9,029 nucleotides of DNA. Source: JAIOQA01 sp035493675. Its GTDB lineage: Bacteria; Myxococcota_A; Polyangia; Haliangiales; Haliangiaceae. Made by a program: the position numbers and the translations under genes. The stretch covers positions 1 to 9,029 of the forward strand of contig DATJIA010000423.1 in NCBI GenBank assembly GCA_035493675.1. Direction: 5' to 3'. The notes under the pieces were generated by a model. The model was given only the letters and a program-made list of their open reading frames with translations. It ran no database searches and was not told the origin of the DNA. This document shows, in pieces, positions 8,065 to 9,029 of this stretch. Numbering within the stretch: the first letter of the stretch is position 1; every line of letters starts with the position of its first letter.

Positions 8065-9029
8065 CTACCGCTTGTAGCGTTCGCGCGCCAGCTGCGCGAT
8101 CCGATCGATGAGGTCGACGTACTCGATGCCGGCGGCGCGCGCGGCCATCGAGAACTCGTCGTGCTCCTCGAGGTAGCAGGAGGCGTTGACCTCGAGGACG
8201 TAGATGTCGCCGGTCTCGGCGACGCGCAGATCGACGCGGCCGTAGTCGCGGACGCGCAGCGCGCGGTAGGCGTCGAGCGAGACCTTGTGCAGCTTGGCGC
8301 GCAGCTCGTCGGGGAGATCGTCGGCGACGCGCGGCTTGACCGCGTCGTACTCCTTCGTGCCCTCCTCCCACTTCTCCTTCTCGCCGTAGATCTTCGCCGC
8401 GCCGTCGGGCACGCCGGAGTAGTCGAGCTCGATGGGAGGGAGCGCCTGCGCGTCGTTGTTGCCGATCACGCCGACGTAGAACTCGCGGCCCTCGATGTAC
8501 TCCTCGGCGAGCGCGGCGTCGCCGAGCTCCTCGTGGATCGACAGCACGCGCTTCATCAGCTGGTTCGAGTCACGCACCATCGACTTCTTGCCGATGCCGA
8601 TCGACGAGTCCATCGCGACCGGCTTCACGAACAGCGGCATGCGCAGGTTGCCGCCGGTCTCGAAGCCCTTGTCGCGGTGGAAGACCGCGAAGCGCGGGAA
8701 CAGGATGCCCTCGAACGCGAGCAGGCGCTTGGCGAGCGCCTTGTCCTGGCCGAGGTAGTAGTCGCCCGGGCCGCAGCCCGTGTACGGGATGCCGAGCAGA
8801 TCGAGGAGCCCGCACACGCCGATGTTGCCGCCGGGGTCGTCGCCGAACTCCTCGAGCAGGTTGAAGATCAGATCCGGCTTCCGCCGCTCGAGGCCGCGGA
8901 TCAGCTTCTTGAAGTCCTTGTGCACGCCGAGGATCGAGACCTTGTGCTTCTTCTTCCTGAGCGCGCGCGCCACCTGATCCACCACCTTGTCCCAATCGCG
9001 CGTGCCCTCCGCGTGCACGTAGGTGAGGA
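8065..9029 (-). CDS. D-Ala-D-Ala-ligase-like ATP-grasp enzyme (5' end cut by window)
   Basis: An ATP-grasp ligase related to D-alanine--D-alanine ligase. Reading is open to the window edge; a GTG at 9018-9016 exists, but LTY precedes it in frame and the usual first strand of the fold is missing, so the true start is probably outside. Numbers count from that GTG (317 residues). Seen: DLIFNLLEEFG (49-59), GIPYTGCGP (76-84), DKALAK (92-97), the ATP-binding FVKPVAMDSSIGIG (130-143, K132), EEYIEGREF (172-180), and the metal site RVDLR...YVLEVN (261-278; D263, E276, N278). The catalytic frame looks complete. After EVN, Ddl enzymes normally read TLPGMT; here it is ASCYLEEHDEF. This suggests a substrate other than two D-Ala, or a related ATP-dependent carboxylate-amine ligase. 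The gene converges on the stress-protein gene with no gap, so it belongs to a different transcription unit. Confidence 0.85.
   Translation of the reverse strand, partial: LTYVHAEGTRDWDKVVDQVARALRKKKHKVSILGVHKDFKKLIRGLERRKPDLIFNLLEEFGDDPGGNIGVCGLLDLLGIPYTGCGPGDYYLGQDKALAKRLLAFEGILFPRFAVFHRDKGFETGGNLRMPLFVKPVAMDSSIGIGKKSMVRDSNQLMKRVLSIHEELGDAALAEEYIEGREFYVGVIGNNDAQALPPIELDYSGVPDGAAKIYGEKEKWEEGTKEYDAVKPRVADDLPDELRAKLHKVSLDAYRALRVRDYGRVDLRVAETGDIYVLEVNASCYLEEHDEFSMAARAAGIEYVDLIDRIAQLARERYKR

Overview
The window is very GC-rich and coding-dense, with GTG starts common and almost no clear Shine-Dalgarno sequences. The clearest taxonomic hint is a short PilZ protein of the type expanded in myxobacteria (it reads like the TIGR02266 group). 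A myxobacterium (Myxococcota) is my best guess, by inference from protein style only.

Left edge (1-335): the 5' part of an IS3-type transposase orfA on the minus strand runs off the window. Its probable IS tip lies near 272-274. A short non-coding stretch with a GACGGC hexamer repeat separates the IS from the first resident gene.

Minus-strand block (336-3902): in transcription order this holds a metallo-beta-lactamase-fold hydrolase, a dienelactone-hydrolase-family protein, a family 2 glycosyltransferase and a NodB-type polysaccharide deacetylase. Gaps are 37 and 12 bases, and the last pair overlaps by four bases (GTGA), so this looks like one operon.

Plus-strand block (about 3986-8064), divergent from the first: a large ArnT/PMT-like membrane glycosyltransferase with a fused C-terminal soluble region, a PilZ-domain protein, and an unusual protein built from three universal-stress-protein domains. 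Gaps are 25 and 22 bases, again suggesting co-transcription.

Right edge (8065-9029): a D-Ala-D-Ala-ligase-like ATP-grasp enzyme on the minus strand, cut at its 5' end by the window. Its stop codon directly abuts the stop of the stress-protein gene.

Taken together, the GT2, CE4 deacetylase and ArnT-like enzymes match in kind three steps of the Arn pathway (ArnC, ArnD, ArnT). In that pathway a sugar is loaded on polyprenyl phosphate, de-N-acylated, and moved to an envelope acceptor. I infer an Arn-like lipid-linked sugar modification locus, possibly under c-di-GMP (PilZ) and stress (Usp) input. The family calls are firm; the pathway and the regulatory link are hypotheses.
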